Origin: DAOTWY01 sp003696565
Lineage (GTDB): Bacteria; Chloroflexota; Anaerolineae; Aggregatilineales; Phototrophicaceae
Direction of reading: 5' to 3'
Assembly (NCBI GenBank): GCA_034435635.1
Contig: DAOTWY010000059.1
Coordinates: forward strand, 1-64,000
Length of the DNA: 64,000 nt
Made by a program: the position numbers and the translations under genes. Positions 46,648-55,099 of this stretch are shown piece by piece (the first letter of the stretch is position 1; each line of letters begins with the position of its first letter). Below the pieces are notes generated by a model. It was not told the origin of the DNA. It saw only the letters and a list, made by a program, of their open reading frames with translations, and did not search any database.

Positions 46648-47859
46648 ATGGGGACTCCGAACGCGGATAATCAAATAGACATGGATGAAATCTCAGAATT
46701 TGAACGGTTGCTGAATGAAGAACCGAGCTTTTCACCGACAGTACCGCGCAAAGGAGAAATCCGTACAGCGGTCATTCTGGAGATTAGAGAACGAGAGATT
46801 ATTGTTGATCTGAACGCCAAGCAAGATGGCATTGTTCGTTCTGAAGATTTAGAACGGTTGGACGATGAATATCGCCAGAGTTTACGTGTAGGTGATGAAG
46901 TTCCCGTATACGTGCTGCATCCACGTGATCAAGATGACAATTTGATAGTCTCCATTAATATGGGACTACAACGATATGATTGGGATTTGGCGCGGAAATT
47001 ACTGGAAACAGAAGATGTCGATACTGTTCGTGTAACGGGGCATAATCGTGGTGGGATTTTGGTTCGTTGGCGGCGGTTGGAAGGGTTTATCCCCAGCTCT
47101 CATCTCATCTCTGCGGCTTATTCTGGAGATCGTCGTGATGCTTGGAATGACCTCATTGGTAGCGAGCTGACTGTTAAGGTGATTGAGGTTGATCAAGATC
47201 GTCGTCGTTTGATTTTTAGTGAGCGTGAAGCTCAAAAAGAACAACGTGCCCAACAAAAAGCACGCCTGCTTTCTGAACTGAAAGAGGGGGATGTCGTTCA
47301 GGGTATTGTGACTGGGCTGCGTGATTTTGGCGCGTTTGTTAATTTGGGCGGAGCGGATGGGTTGATACATGTCAGCGAGTTAGCTTGGCATCGGGTAGAT
47401 CATCCGCGTGATGTTCTGAATGTTGGTGATGAAATTGATGTTTATGTTTTGAATTTGGACCGTGAGACCAATCGGATTGCGCTCAGTCGTAAACGCTTGC
47501 TACGTGATCCCTGGGAAGATGCTGCAGAACGCTATCATGAAGGGCAGTTAGTAGAGGGTACAGTCACTAATGTGGTTGATTTTGGGGCGTTTGTTGCGCT
47601 GGATAACGGTTTAGAAGGTTTGTTGCATTTAAGTGAAATGGGAGATGGCACTCTTAAAGAACCCCATTCTTATGTCAAAAAAGGGGATCGACTGAGTTTG
47701 CGCATTAGTCATCTCGAACCGGAAAAACGGCGCGTTGGCTTTACACAGCGTTGGGGAACGAACGAGGCGGATGACAGCTCGTCTGATACAGACGAACAGA
47801 CAACAGATGAGCAAACAAATGACGCGGATGAGCCTACTGAAGACGAGGCTATTGAATAA
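46648..47859 (+). CDS. S1 RNA-binding domain protein (ribosomal protein S1-like), copy 1
   Basis: 403 residues, four S1 repeats: GEIRTAVILEIREREIIVDL (about 32-95), a divergent second (DTVRVTGHNRGGILVRW, about 125-190), GDVVQGIVTGLRDFGAFVNL (about 212-280) and GQLVEGTVTNVVDFGAFVAL (about 297-365), then an acidic Asp/Glu/Thr-rich tail. Helps bind mRNA to the 30S subunit. ATG 46648 has no good Shine-Dalgarno and ATG 46681 (MDEISEF) is an alternative; an in-frame stop at 46627 limits extension. S1 mRNAs often lack a strong Shine-Dalgarno. Confidence 0.9.
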   Translation: MGTPNADNQIDMDEISEFERLLNEEPSFSPTVPRKGEIRTAVILEIREREIIVDLNAKQDGIVRSEDLERLDDEYRQSLRVGDEVPVYVLHPRDQDDNLIVSINMGLQRYDWDLARKLLETEDVDTVRVTGHNRGGILVRWRRLEGFIPSSHLISAAYSGDRRDAWNDLIGSELTVKVIEVDQDRRRLIFSEREAQKEQRAQQKARLLSELKEGDVVQGIVTGLRDFGAFVNLGGADGLIHVSELAWHRVDHPRDVLNVGDEIDVYVLNLDRETNRIALSRKRLLRDPWEDAAERYHEGQLVEGTVTNVVDFGAFVALDNGLEGLLHLSEMGDGTLKEPHSYVKKGDRLSLRISHLEPEKRRVGFTQRWGTNEADDSSSDTDEQTTDEQTNDADEPTEDEAIE

Positions 47860-47883
47860 TATACCTATGTTGTTTGCATCTGA

Positions 47884-47912
47884 TTGACAAAGCATTTTTT
47901 GCTAAGTATAAT
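47884..47912 (+). promoter_or_regulatory. Full-consensus sigma-70 promoter of the second S1 gene
   Basis: TTGACA (47884-47889), 17-nt spacer, TATAAT (47907-47912): an exact match to both consensus hexamers with optimal spacing. Start expected near 47919, leader about 98 nt. Confidence 0.85.
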
Positions 47913-47955
47913 CCGTACCACCTTAAAAGTGTATTGATTTGATATGATGTACAAT

Positions 47956-47988
47956 GCTCGGCTGTCTTTGTGATGCCGGGCTTTATTT
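47956..47988 (+). promoter_or_regulatory. Terminator-like attenuator in the second S1 leader
   Basis: GCTCGGC (47956-47962) pairs with GCCGGGC (47975-47981, one G-U) around a 12-nt loop, then TTTATTTTG. It lies downstream of the consensus promoter and upstream of the GGAG at 48003 and ATG 48017, so it must be bypassed to express the gene. Confidence 0.55.
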
Positions 47989-48016
47989 TGTCATGGATTA
48001 TTGGAGATAAGCACAC

Positions 48017-49159
48017 ATGCAAGCAGATGTGACCGACAACATGGATTTTGCCACCTTGTTGGAGGCATCGTTGGCAGAGGCTCAAATTGAGCTAGGGGAT
48101 ACGGTGACAGGTACTGTGTTGTCTGTTGATTCTCAAGGATTGATTGTTGGCGTAGGTCCATATGATGGATTTGTCTCTCGGCGTGATCTGGAACGCTTGT
48201 TTCAGCAACCGGAGCAGTATCATGTTGGGCAAGAGATTGCCGTGACGATTGCCCGCATGGAAGATGATGAAGGCAACTTAGTGTTGTCTGTTTCCCAAGC
48301 GACACAGCATGAAGATTGGAATCGTGTTGAAGAATTAATGCAAGCGGATGAAGTTTGGGAAGGCACAGTGGCAGATGCAAACCGAGGCGGATTGATTATG
48401 CTGTTTGGTAATCTACGAGGATTTATACCTGCTAGCCACGTACTTGATCTGCCGCGTGGGTTGAATGAAGATGAGCGCACTGTGCATCTTAAGCGCATGG
48501 TTGGTAAGACAATCGAAGTAAAAGTGATTGAAGCAAATCGTAAGCGGAGACGGTTGGTCTTTAGCCAACGAGAAGTGACACGTGCTGCACGGGAAGAACG
48601 CAAAGATCAACTGCTTGCACAATTGAAAGAAGGTGATGTGTGCCAAGGAGTTGTTAGCGGGCTGCGTGATTTTGGTGCCTTTGTTGATTTAGGTGGGGCA
48701 GATGGTCTCATTCATATTTCTGAACTTGCGTGGCATCGTGTGGGGCATCCATCTGAAATATTAAAAGTAGGAGATAAAGTGAATGCCTTTGTACTGCGCC
48801 TAGATCATGAAGGCAAGCGTATTGGCTTAAGTCTCAAACGGTTACAACCGAATCCCTGGGAAAACATTGAATCGCTTTATCATGTTGGGCAATTAGTTGA
48901 AGGTGTCGTGAGTCGTACCGCTGAATTTGGTGCGTTTATTAGCCTAGAGCCGGGAATTGAGGCGTTATTGCATGTTACACATATTGCTGACCCAGCACCG
49001 ACAGATGCGACCTTATATGTGACTGAAGGCTCAACCTTATTATTGCGTGTTGTGAGCATAGAACCGGAAAATCAACGCTTAGGGTTGAGCTTGAAAGACG
49101 TGACTCCTGAGGAGTTATTAGAGTGGAATGCCAAGCGTGAGGCAGCATTACCGTCTTAA
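48017..49159 (+). CDS. S1 RNA-binding domain protein (ribosomal protein S1-like), copy 2
   Basis: 380 residues, paralogue of the upstream gene with the same four-repeat layout: GDTVTGTVLSVDSQGLIVGV, EVWEGTVADANRGGLIMLF, GDVCQGVVSGLRDFGAFVDL and GQLVEGVVSRTAEFGAFISL. The third repeat is the most conserved between the two copies (GGADGLIHISELAWHRV). The acidic tail of copy 1 is absent. GGAG lies 10 nt before the ATG. Own strong promoter with an attenuator-like leader, so the two copies can be set independently. Confidence 0.9.
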   Translation: MQADVTDNMDFATLLEASLAEAQIELGDTVTGTVLSVDSQGLIVGVGPYDGFVSRRDLERLFQQPEQYHVGQEIAVTIARMEDDEGNLVLSVSQATQHEDWNRVEELMQADEVWEGTVADANRGGLIMLFGNLRGFIPASHVLDLPRGLNEDERTVHLKRMVGKTIEVKVIEANRKRRRLVFSQREVTRAAREERKDQLLAQLKEGDVCQGVVSGLRDFGAFVDLGGADGLIHISELAWHRVGHPSEILKVGDKVNAFVLRLDHEGKRIGLSLKRLQPNPWENIESLYHVGQLVEGVVSRTAEFGAFISLEPGIEALLHVTHIADPAPTDATLYVTEGSTLLLRVVSIEPENQRLGLSLKDVTPEELLEWNAKREAALPS

Positions 49160-49189
49160 TCAACCCTAGTATGCATCTCAGTTATTCGC

Positions 49190-49195
49190 TATAAT
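49190..49195 (+). promoter_or_regulatory. -10 box of rpsU
   Basis: TATAAT; predicted start near 49202 gives a leader of about 55 nt that contains the switch-like stem below. Confidence 0.55.
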
Positions 49196-49210
49196 GCACG
49201 CTGCACTGCC

Positions 49211-49249
49211 GATAGGATACTTCCTATCAATCTGGGCAAAGATAGGAGG
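49211..49249 (+). promoter_or_regulatory. Switch-like hairpin overlapping the rpsU ribosome binding site
   Basis: GATAGGA at 49211-49217 pairs with TCCTATC at 49222-49228 (4-nt loop). The same GATAGGA recurs at 49241-49247, where its AGGA is part of the AGGAGG Shine-Dalgarno (49244-49249). TCCTATC can therefore pair with either copy: one fold frees the ribosome binding site, the other hides it. Seven-base identity of the two copies is seen directly; regulation is inferred. Confidence 0.55.
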
Positions 49250-49256
49250 TGAAATT

Positions 49257-49457
49257 TTGACCACTGTTAAGTTAAAACCGAACGAATCACAAGACCAACT
49301 ACTGCGTCGTTTTCGTAAGAAGGTAACAAACGCAGGTGTCTTGAGTACTGTGCGCCGTAAGCGGTGGCATATTTCTAAAAGCGAGCTGCGTCGGATTGAA
49401 AAGAAAAAAGCAATTCGTCGTTCACGTCGCCGTCAACGGAAAGCACAAGGTCGTTAA
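49257..49457 (+). CDS. rpsU: 30S ribosomal protein S21
   Basis: 66 residues from TTG 49257, chosen because AGGAGG lies 7 nt upstream; the longer reading frame starts inside the promoter and is not real. Typical S21: L-K-P-N-E-S-Q-D-Q-L-L-R-R-F-R-K-K-V, then a very basic C-terminal tail (KKKAIRRSRRRQRKAQGR). S21 sits near the anti-Shine-Dalgarno end of 16S rRNA. Leader can mask the ribosome binding site. Neighbours S1 and IF-1 also act at initiation. Confidence 0.93.
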   Translation: MTTVKLKPNESQDQLLRRFRKKVTNAGVLSTVRRKRWHISKSELRRIEKKKAIRRSRRRQRKAQGR

Positions 49458-49541
49458 TTAGTGTTTGATAACAATCCCGCTGTCAAGTTTTGTGCTTGGC
49501 GGCGGTTTTGTTGTTTTTATTCTTTTTATTTAAGGAGATAT

Positions 49542-49784
49542 ATGGCTAAACAAGAAGATAAAATCGAAGTTGAAGGTGTGGTGGTAGAAGCACTACCAAA
49601 CACACAATTTATGGTAGAACTTGATAATGGGCATCGTGTTTTGGCTTATCTTTCTGGCAAAATGCGTAAGTATTATATCCGTATCGCTTTAGGGGATCGT
49701 GTGAAGGTTGAGATGAGCATGTATGATCCAACACGCGGGCGGATTATCTATCGACATCGGGATAGTGGCAGTAGTGCAAATTGA
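49542..49784 (+). CDS. infA: Translation initiation factor IF-1
   Basis: 80 residues from ATG 49542, with TAAGGAGATAT just upstream; the longer frame start at 49461 has no support. OB fold: MAKQEDKIEVEGVVVEALPN, FMVELDNGHRVLAYLSGKMRKYYIRI, GDRVKVEMSMYDPTRGRI. Binds the A site of the 30S subunit during initiation. Last gene of the rpsU-infA unit; converges on ubiE. Confidence 0.96.
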   Translation: MAKQEDKIEVEGVVVEALPNTQFMVELDNGHRVLAYLSGKMRKYYIRIALGDRVKVEMSMYDPTRGRIIYRHRDSGSSAN

Positions 49785-49826
49785 TCTATTTTGCCGGTTG
49801 TTATGACCGTTATTAGCAACTGAGGG

Positions 49827-50531
49827 CTATTTTTGCCCCCAGTGTACGCACATTGTCCCAAACATGAATTTCTTATAGGTAACTTGTTTAACCCCACAAG
49901 ATTGCATAATGTTTACCAATTCGTCAGGTGTTTTAAAGGCTTGTGTGGATTCTGGTAGATATTGATAAGCATCTGCCCCTTGCTTGCCGCTGATTATACG
50001 TCCTAATAATGGAATAACATACTTTAGATAAAACAAGATAAATGGACGTAATAAATTGTTTGGTGGGGGGGAGCTATCCAGAATGACAATTTTGCCCCCA
50101 GGCTTCAAAACACGGATTTGCTCTTTGATTGCTTGGTGAATGTCGATCACATTCCGAACAAGATAGCCTGATGTAACAGCGTCAAACGTATTATCTGGAA
50201 AAGGTAGATAGAGTGCATCAGCTGCACACCAGTTAATATGCCCGCCGAGTCGATGTTTTTGCCCCACGTACATCATGGGTAACGAGAAATCCGCCCCAAC
50301 CACATGCGCGCTTGGCTCAGCATGTAAGGCTTCAAAGGCAATATCTCCGGTGCCTGTGGCTAAATCAAGCACTTTGCCGTTTGGTGGAATTTGTGCTTGT
50401 TTGATCACAAATCGCCGCCAACGCTGATCTTGCCCGCCCGTCATTAAACGGTTCATTAGATTATAACGACGCGCAATACGCCCGAACATATCTTGTACGT
50501 AAGCTGATTTTTCTTTTCCTGTTAGATTCAT
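49827..50531 (-). CDS. ubiE: Demethylmenaquinone methyltransferase-type UbiE/MenG
   Basis: 234 residues. Methylates demethylmenaquinone using SAM. Family signature: F-x-x-I-A-R-R-Y-N-L-M-N near residue 20, VLDLATGTGDIAFEAL (motif I), CAADALYLPFPDNTFDAV, RVLKPGGKIVILDSS, and a C-terminal QVTYKKFMFGTMCVHWG. ATG overlaps the ubiD-like stop (ATGA). Supplies the respiratory quinone for the complex I encoded in this window. Whether menaquinone is made by the classic or futalosine route is not visible here. Confidence 0.92.
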   Translation of the reverse strand: MNLTGKEKSAYVQDMFGRIARRYNLMNRLMTGGQDQRWRRFVIKQAQIPPNGKVLDLATGTGDIAFEALHAEPSAHVVGADFSLPMMYVGQKHRLGGHINWCAADALYLPFPDNTFDAVTSGYLVRNVIDIHQAIKEQIRVLKPGGKIVILDSSPPPNNLLRPFILFYLKYVIPLLGRIISGKQGADAYQYLPESTQAFKTPDELVNIMQSCGVKQVTYKKFMFGTMCVHWGQK

Positions 50532-51922
50532 TCAAATCGTCCTAAATCGAAAACTGCACGAATAATAATGCGGTTACCGTCTAATTCAAGGTCATTGTGC
50601 CAATTGACTGTTGCTAATACATATCGCCAGACTAAATCCGGTTGATTGATATCAACTTGTGGAGGCAGGATGATCAGATGATCATCTGGAAAACGATATT
50701 GATCAGTGGGATCATGAGTCAACCGTATAGCATTATCCCACATTCCTATTGTCCTGCCTACCTTATGTGTGGCATCAATGCCGATTTTAGCCCCAACGCC
50801 TTTTGGATAAATTAAATCTTGAGGATGTGTAATACCGTTTGTGATGGTGACATCTTTGTGCCAATCTACTTGCTGTTGGATCACGTGCCAAACTTCTTGC
50901 TGATCTTGAATGTTGACATTGTTATCAACGATGATTACAGCACGGCTGTATGCGAGTTCGCCAAGCCCCCATATACCATGCAAGACACGATAGGCATCGC
51001 CTGGTGTACGTTTATGGATGCTAATAATTGTTAGATTTCTTCCAGCACCACACTGAGGGAGGTAAATATCTTCAATACAATCAAATAGCATTTTAAGAAT
51101 GGGTAAATAGAATCGTGTGATGGCTTGATTCATCCAATGAAAATCATGAACACTCATCACTGGAAAAACAGCCTCGTTTCGGTGTGTAATTGCTGTGATG
51201 TGAAAAGGTAGAAGTTGAGTTATTTTATGGTAAAACCCATCCACACCTTGAAGATATGCAGGTGGTAGCGGCTTTGTTGGGTCAATAACACCCTCAATAA
51301 TCATCTCTGCATCTGCCGGTATCATAATAGGTTGCGTAAGAGCCGATGTTTGTGGAACGGGTTTTCCCCGTAGCCATCCAGCTACCCAGTACGGATCAAT
51401 GTGTTGAGGCAATGGTGTATATACGCTCCACATCACTGCTGGGTCTCCACCTATGACCACTGCGGCGGGGGTCTTTTCTGTTAGATGAACAATTGGCTGA
51501 ATACCAAGAGTATGTGTGTTATGAATGATGATTTCATGTACATATCGCTTGGCTGTTGGTGTAATGAGATACGCAAATGGCAGGCTGTTATGTGAATCGT
51601 GTGCGCCCCGTCGATATTGGGGAAGGACGCTTATATTTGCTGGAGTGTTATGCCTTTGAACCGCCGCTGGCTTTGGGCTGTTAAACTGACGGAACATCGC
51701 CATTAAAGCCCCAGCTTGGCTCATTAATCCACTAAAGCTCATCTCCGGTGAGATCAAATCGTGAACTTTTTGAGTGAGCATATTGAGATTTTCTAGGTTT
51801 AATGCCCAGGCGATTCGTCTTTCTGTGTTAAATAGATTTGTCACAATTGGGGATGTATTGGGGATGCGTTCTTTTGCTTGCTCTAAACGAATTAAGAACT
51901 CATCCAAATTGCGATATGCCAT
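50528..51922 (-). CDS. UbiD-like decarboxylase with degenerate active-site motifs
   Basis: 464 residues. UbiD fold is recognisable: PAAVVIGGDPAVMWSVYTPLPQHIDPYWVAGWLRGKPVP, PADAEMIIEGVIDP, GIDATHKVG near the C-terminus. UbiD enzymes use prenylated FMN with an Arg and two Glu; the Glu pair normally sits in E-G-P-F-G-E just after the IxxEG motif. Here that stretch is PPAYLQGVDGFY, without either Glu, and the N-x-x-x-x-R cofactor/metal segment is replaced by TAKRYVHE. It may be inactive, structural or changed in mechanism. Coupled to ubiE by a 4-nt overlap, so a quinone pathway role is likely. Confidence 0.75.
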   Translation of the reverse strand: MAYRNLDEFLIRLEQAKERIPNTSPIVTNLFNTERRIAWALNLENLNMLTQKVHDLISPEMSFSGLMSQAGALMAMFRQFNSPKPAAVQRHNTPANISVLPQYRRGAHDSHNSLPFAYLITPTAKRYVHEIIIHNTHTLGIQPIVHLTEKTPAAVVIGGDPAVMWSVYTPLPQHIDPYWVAGWLRGKPVPQTSALTQPIMIPADAEMIIEGVIDPTKPLPPAYLQGVDGFYHKITQLLPFHITAITHRNEAVFPVMSVHDFHWMNQAITRFYLPILKMLFDCIEDIYLPQCGAGRNLTIISIHKRTPGDAYRVLHGIWGLGELAYSRAVIIVDNNVNIQDQQEVWHVIQQQVDWHKDVTITNGITHPQDLIYPKGVGAKIGIDATHKVGRTIGMWDNAIRLTHDPTDQYRFPDDHLIILPPQVDINQPDLVWRYVLATVNWHNDLELDGNRIIIRAVFDLGRFE

Positions 51923-51961
51923 AGCTGCTTACATTCACTATGTTTAGAATATTTTGAATAT

Positions 51962-51989
51962 ATTGTACAATAGCTTTGTAAAATTGTCA
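51962..51989 (-). promoter_or_regulatory. Possible promoter of the ubiD-ubiE pair
   Basis: Minus strand: TGACAA, 16-nt spacer, TACAAT (revcomp at 51962-51967). About 40 nt upstream of the UbiD-like ATG. Confidence 0.35.
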
Positions 51990-52061
51990 TGATTAGGATT
52001 GACAGCTTAAGCCAATTAACGAATTTTATATGTATTTACTTGTTAATCTGCCGATTGATGT

Positions 52062-52070
52062 TGTTATAAT
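52062..52070 (+). promoter_or_regulatory. Extended -10 promoter of the methyltransferase gene
   Basis: TGTTATAAT (TATAAT at 52065-52070), 31 nt before ATG 52102, divergent from the ubiD promoter. Confidence 0.5.
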
Positions 52071-52101
52071 GGTTGCGGCGTTAAATAGTGATTAGGTGCG
52101 T

Positions 52102-53043
52102 ATGATTGGTTTAAAACATCACCCATTATCATATGAAAAACTACTTTTATTGGGGGAAGTATGCCAACTTAAATCTGATATGCGCTTGTTAGATTTATCT
52201 TGCGGTGATGGCTATATGTTGGTGGAATGGGCAAAGCGATACGGTATTGTTGGTGTGGGAGTAGACATAACAGAAGATCAGATTGCTGATGCACGCCAAT
52301 ATGCTTATGAGCAAGATGTTGAGAATCGACTTAATTTTGTTGCTTGTGACCCATTGGATTATCCGCAAACTCATCATGAGTTTGATGTCGTAACTTGCTT
52401 GGGGCATTTAACGCTTGATTTGGATCAAACCTTAGCTTTAATGCAAACTGCGTTAGGGATGCGGACGCAGATGCTTGTGATTGGACAACTTTATTGGAAA
52501 GAACTTCCAGATGCACAAATTATTCAAGCTTTAGATAAAACAGAACTCCGTACATTGGATACCATGCTTGCGCATTTTGAAACACAAGGTTGGCAGTTAG
52601 TTGAAATGGTGCTAGCAAATCAAGACGAATTAGACCGTTATGAATCAAGTCGTTGGATGACAATAAGCGATCAGTTAAAAGAACGTCAACGAGATATACG
52701 CTTATATCAGTCCCTGAAGCAAAGTCAGCGGAATTATCTTACTTATGGGCGGCGATATTTAGGATGGGGAGCATTTATCTTGCGCCCTTTGCATGCCTTG
52801 CAAGATGTGGCATTGCCAGATCAGCATGATCGCCCGGTTGGGGTAGAGTTTTCTCAAGATATGTTGTGGGTACGCTTAGCGGATGGGCGTGTAATTGGTA
52901 ATCCATTAGTGTGGTTTCCCTGGTTGATGAATACCGAGCAGCGCGAAGATTATCTTTTCACGGCTGCTGGTATTGAATGGGTGAGCTTAGGGAAACGTCT
53001 GACGGTGCGACAATTGCTTAATGGGGACGTTTTGCTTGAATAG
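52102..53043 (+). CDS. Class I SAM-dependent methyltransferase
   Basis: 313 residues. Motif I LLDLSCGDGYMLVEWAKR (about 34-51), motif II GVGVDITEDQI, motif IV region DVVTCLGHLTL. A helical insert (about 165-225, LKERQRDIRLYQSLKQSQRNYLTYGRRY) and a C-terminal beta-rich part (LWVRLADGRVIGNPLVWFPWL) that resembles a DUF2442-like domain. The fused C-terminal part is uncommon; the substrate is unknown. Its 3' end overlaps the convergent prmA gene by 26 nt. ATG 52102 preferred over GTG 52096. Confidence 0.78.
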   Translation: MIGLKHHPLSYEKLLLLGEVCQLKSDMRLLDLSCGDGYMLVEWAKRYGIVGVGVDITEDQIADARQYAYEQDVENRLNFVACDPLDYPQTHHEFDVVTCLGHLTLDLDQTLALMQTALGMRTQMLVIGQLYWKELPDAQIIQALDKTELRTLDTMLAHFETQGWQLVEMVLANQDELDRYESSRWMTISDQLKERQRDIRLYQSLKQSQRNYLTYGRRYLGWGAFILRPLHALQDVALPDQHDRPVGVEFSQDMLWVRLADGRVIGNPLVWFPWLMNTEQREDYLFTAAGIEWVSLGKRLTVRQLLNGDVLLE

Positions 53044-53932
53044 CAACCCAATCTCCCTGTGTAAGACGTGCAAATGGTTCTAAGCCGGTTTTGCGCAAAG
53101 CTGCTTCTACATCGTCAGCTTGATCTTGAATAATACCGCTAAAAATGGCGATACCTCCTGGGCGCACAATTTGCCCCAAGCCTTGCTCACACATTGGGAT
53201 GATAATCCTAGCTAGAATGTTGACAACAATTAAGTCAAATCGCCGTGCGGAATTTAATAAGCTTTCTAAACTGCCTTCCTGTGCGATAATTTTGTCATCT
53301 ACTTGGTTAAGCTTGGCATTTTCAAGTGTTACTTTAACAGCAACCGGATCATTGTCAAGCGCATAGACCACACTAGCACCAAGTTTAGCGATTGCAAAAG
53401 CAAGGATGCCGCTACCGCAACCTAAATCTAAAGCTTTGATACCGGGTTGCACTAATTCTTCTAACGCAATGAGGCATAGCTGTGTTGTAGGATGTGTTCC
53501 GGTTCCAAATGCCATACCAGGATCAAGTGAAAGAACAATATCATCAGGCTTTATATCAATATTTTCTATCCACTGTGGACGAATTAAGATGCGCTTGCCT
53601 AAACGAACTGGATGATAATGAGATTTCCAAGCTTCTGCCCAGTCTTGTTCATCCACCAATGTGTATTGTGGTTGGGGCATGGGGTACATCATATTCATAT
53701 GATGTAGGGCTGTTTCTAATTTCGTTTTAGCTGCTTCAGCACGATCATCCGCTGGAATGTATGCGCGGACGGTCAGCTTTTCTGGTGGGGGTACTTCACC
53801 TTCATCCCATGAATCAGGCATAATGCCTTCTTGCTCAATAGAAACCCCCTGATGCCCATATCGCTGCAATAATTCAGATACTGCTTCTGCTGCTTCACCA
53901 TCTACACTGAGTTTAATTTCAATCCATTTCAC
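53018..53932 (-). CDS. prmA: Ribosomal protein L11 methyltransferase
   Basis: 304 residues. Trimethylates L11. N-terminal substrate-binding domain (MKWIEIKLSVDGEAAEAV...), linker, then catalytic domain with DPGMAFGTGTHPTTQLCL, ALDLGCGSGILAFAIAKLGA and VNILARIIIPM (NPP-like NILA motif). GTG start at 53932; GGAGAA sits in the end of dnaJ. Last gene of the hrcA-grpE-dnaK-dnaJ-prmA order, common in bacteria. Confidence 0.94.
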   Translation of the reverse strand: MKWIEIKLSVDGEAAEAVSELLQRYGHQGVSIEQEGIMPDSWDEGEVPPPEKLTVRAYIPADDRAEAAKTKLETALHHMNMMYPMPQPQYTLVDEQDWAEAWKSHYHPVRLGKRILIRPQWIENIDIKPDDIVLSLDPGMAFGTGTHPTTQLCLIALEELVQPGIKALDLGCGSGILAFAIAKLGASVVYALDNDPVAVKVTLENAKLNQVDDKIIAQEGSLESLLNSARRFDLIVVNILARIIIPMCEQGLGQIVRPGGIAIFSGIIQDQADDVEAALRKTGLEPFARLTQGDWVAIQAKRPH

Positions 53933-53938
53933 GATATA

Positions 53939-55072
53939 CTATTCTCCAGCGAAAAAGTCTTTCATCCAACTCATAAACCCTTTGCCGCCATTGGGTTGTG
54001 GTTGGACTTCACTTCCCATTGTACGGCTAAGTTTTTCAAATAATTCACGTTGCTCGTTAGTCAGTTTGGTTGGAATATCAACGCGGATATGAACGAGTTG
54101 GTCACCTCGTCCGCTGTTACTGCCGTCACTCCGTAACCGTGGAAATCCGCGCCCACGCAGACGGAAAATTTTGCCAGATTGTGTGCCAGCAGGAATAGTT
54201 AATTCTACATCACCATCAACGGTAGGGATAATGATGCGATCACCTAAAGTTGCTTGAACAACATTAATTGGGATTTCTAGCAAAATATCGTTATCCCGCC
54301 GGATAAAGTACTCGTGTTCTTTGACATCAATGACAACATAGAGGTTACCGCGCGGCGCGCCTTCATCACCAACATCACCCTCTCCACGTACTTGAATTTG
54401 TAATCCTTCACGCACACCCGCTGGGATTTTCACGTTGAGGGTGACTTTTTTGCGAAGTTTACCACTGCCATCACATGTTTTACAGCGATTTGGAATAATT
54501 GTCCCTTTTCCACCGCAGCGTGGGCAGGGGGTTACCCGCACCATTGACCCTAAAAAGGTTTGTTGCACTTGGCGAATTTCACCTGTTCCGTTACATTGTG
54601 GACATGTAACAGGTTGCGAACCCGCTTCTGCACCACTGCCATTACAAGTTTCGCATGTTTCAAGGCGATCAAATGTGACTTCACGCTCGGTGCCAAACAC
54701 AGCTTCTTCAAATTCGATGGTGACACTGACACGCCGATCCGCGCCAGGCTTAGGTCCTTGGCGAGTACGCGCGCTCCGTGTAAAACCGCCGAAAAACTCA
54801 TTAAAAATATCGGCAAAATCTGCCGCACCCATGTTACTAAAGCCACCCGTGCCACTAACGCCTGCATGACCAAAACGGTCATAACGTGAGCGTTTCTCAT
54901 CATCAGAAAGCACTTCATAGGCTTCATTAATCTCTTTGAATCGTTCTTCAGCATCTGGGGCAGTGCTGACATCTGGGTGATACTGCCTTGCCAGTTTACG
55001 GAACGCTTTTTTAATCTCTTCTTTGCTGGCGTTGCGTGATACGCCCAGAATATCGTAATAATCTTTTGCCAT
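53939..55072 (-). CDS. dnaJ: Chaperone protein DnaJ
   Basis: 377 residues from ATG 55072 (GAGG 7 nt upstream; an upstream GTG at 55084 is rejected). J domain with HPD (ARQYHPDVS, about 32-40), Gly/Phe region, four CxxCxGxG zinc repeats (CETCNGSG, CPQCNGTG, CPRCGGKG, CKTCDGSG) and C-terminal substrate-binding domains. Stimulates DnaK ATPase and hands over unfolded clients. Full type I DnaJ, no missing motif. Confidence 0.97.
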   Translation of the reverse strand: MAKDYYDILGVSRNASKEEIKKAFRKLARQYHPDVSTAPDAEERFKEINEAYEVLSDDEKRSRYDRFGHAGVSGTGGFSNMGAADFADIFNEFFGGFTRSARTRQGPKPGADRRVSVTIEFEEAVFGTEREVTFDRLETCETCNGSGAEAGSQPVTCPQCNGTGEIRQVQQTFLGSMVRVTPCPRCGGKGTIIPNRCKTCDGSGKLRKKVTLNVKIPAGVREGLQIQVRGEGDVGDEGAPRGNLYVVIDVKEHEYFIRRDNDILLEIPINVVQATLGDRIIIPTVDGDVELTIPAGTQSGKIFRLRGRGFPRLRSDGSNSGRGDQLVHIRVDIPTKLTNEQRELFEKLSRTMGSEVQPQPNGGKGFMSWMKDFFAGE

Positions 55073-55099
55073 ATGCATCCTCACGTTATGAAGCGAAGA

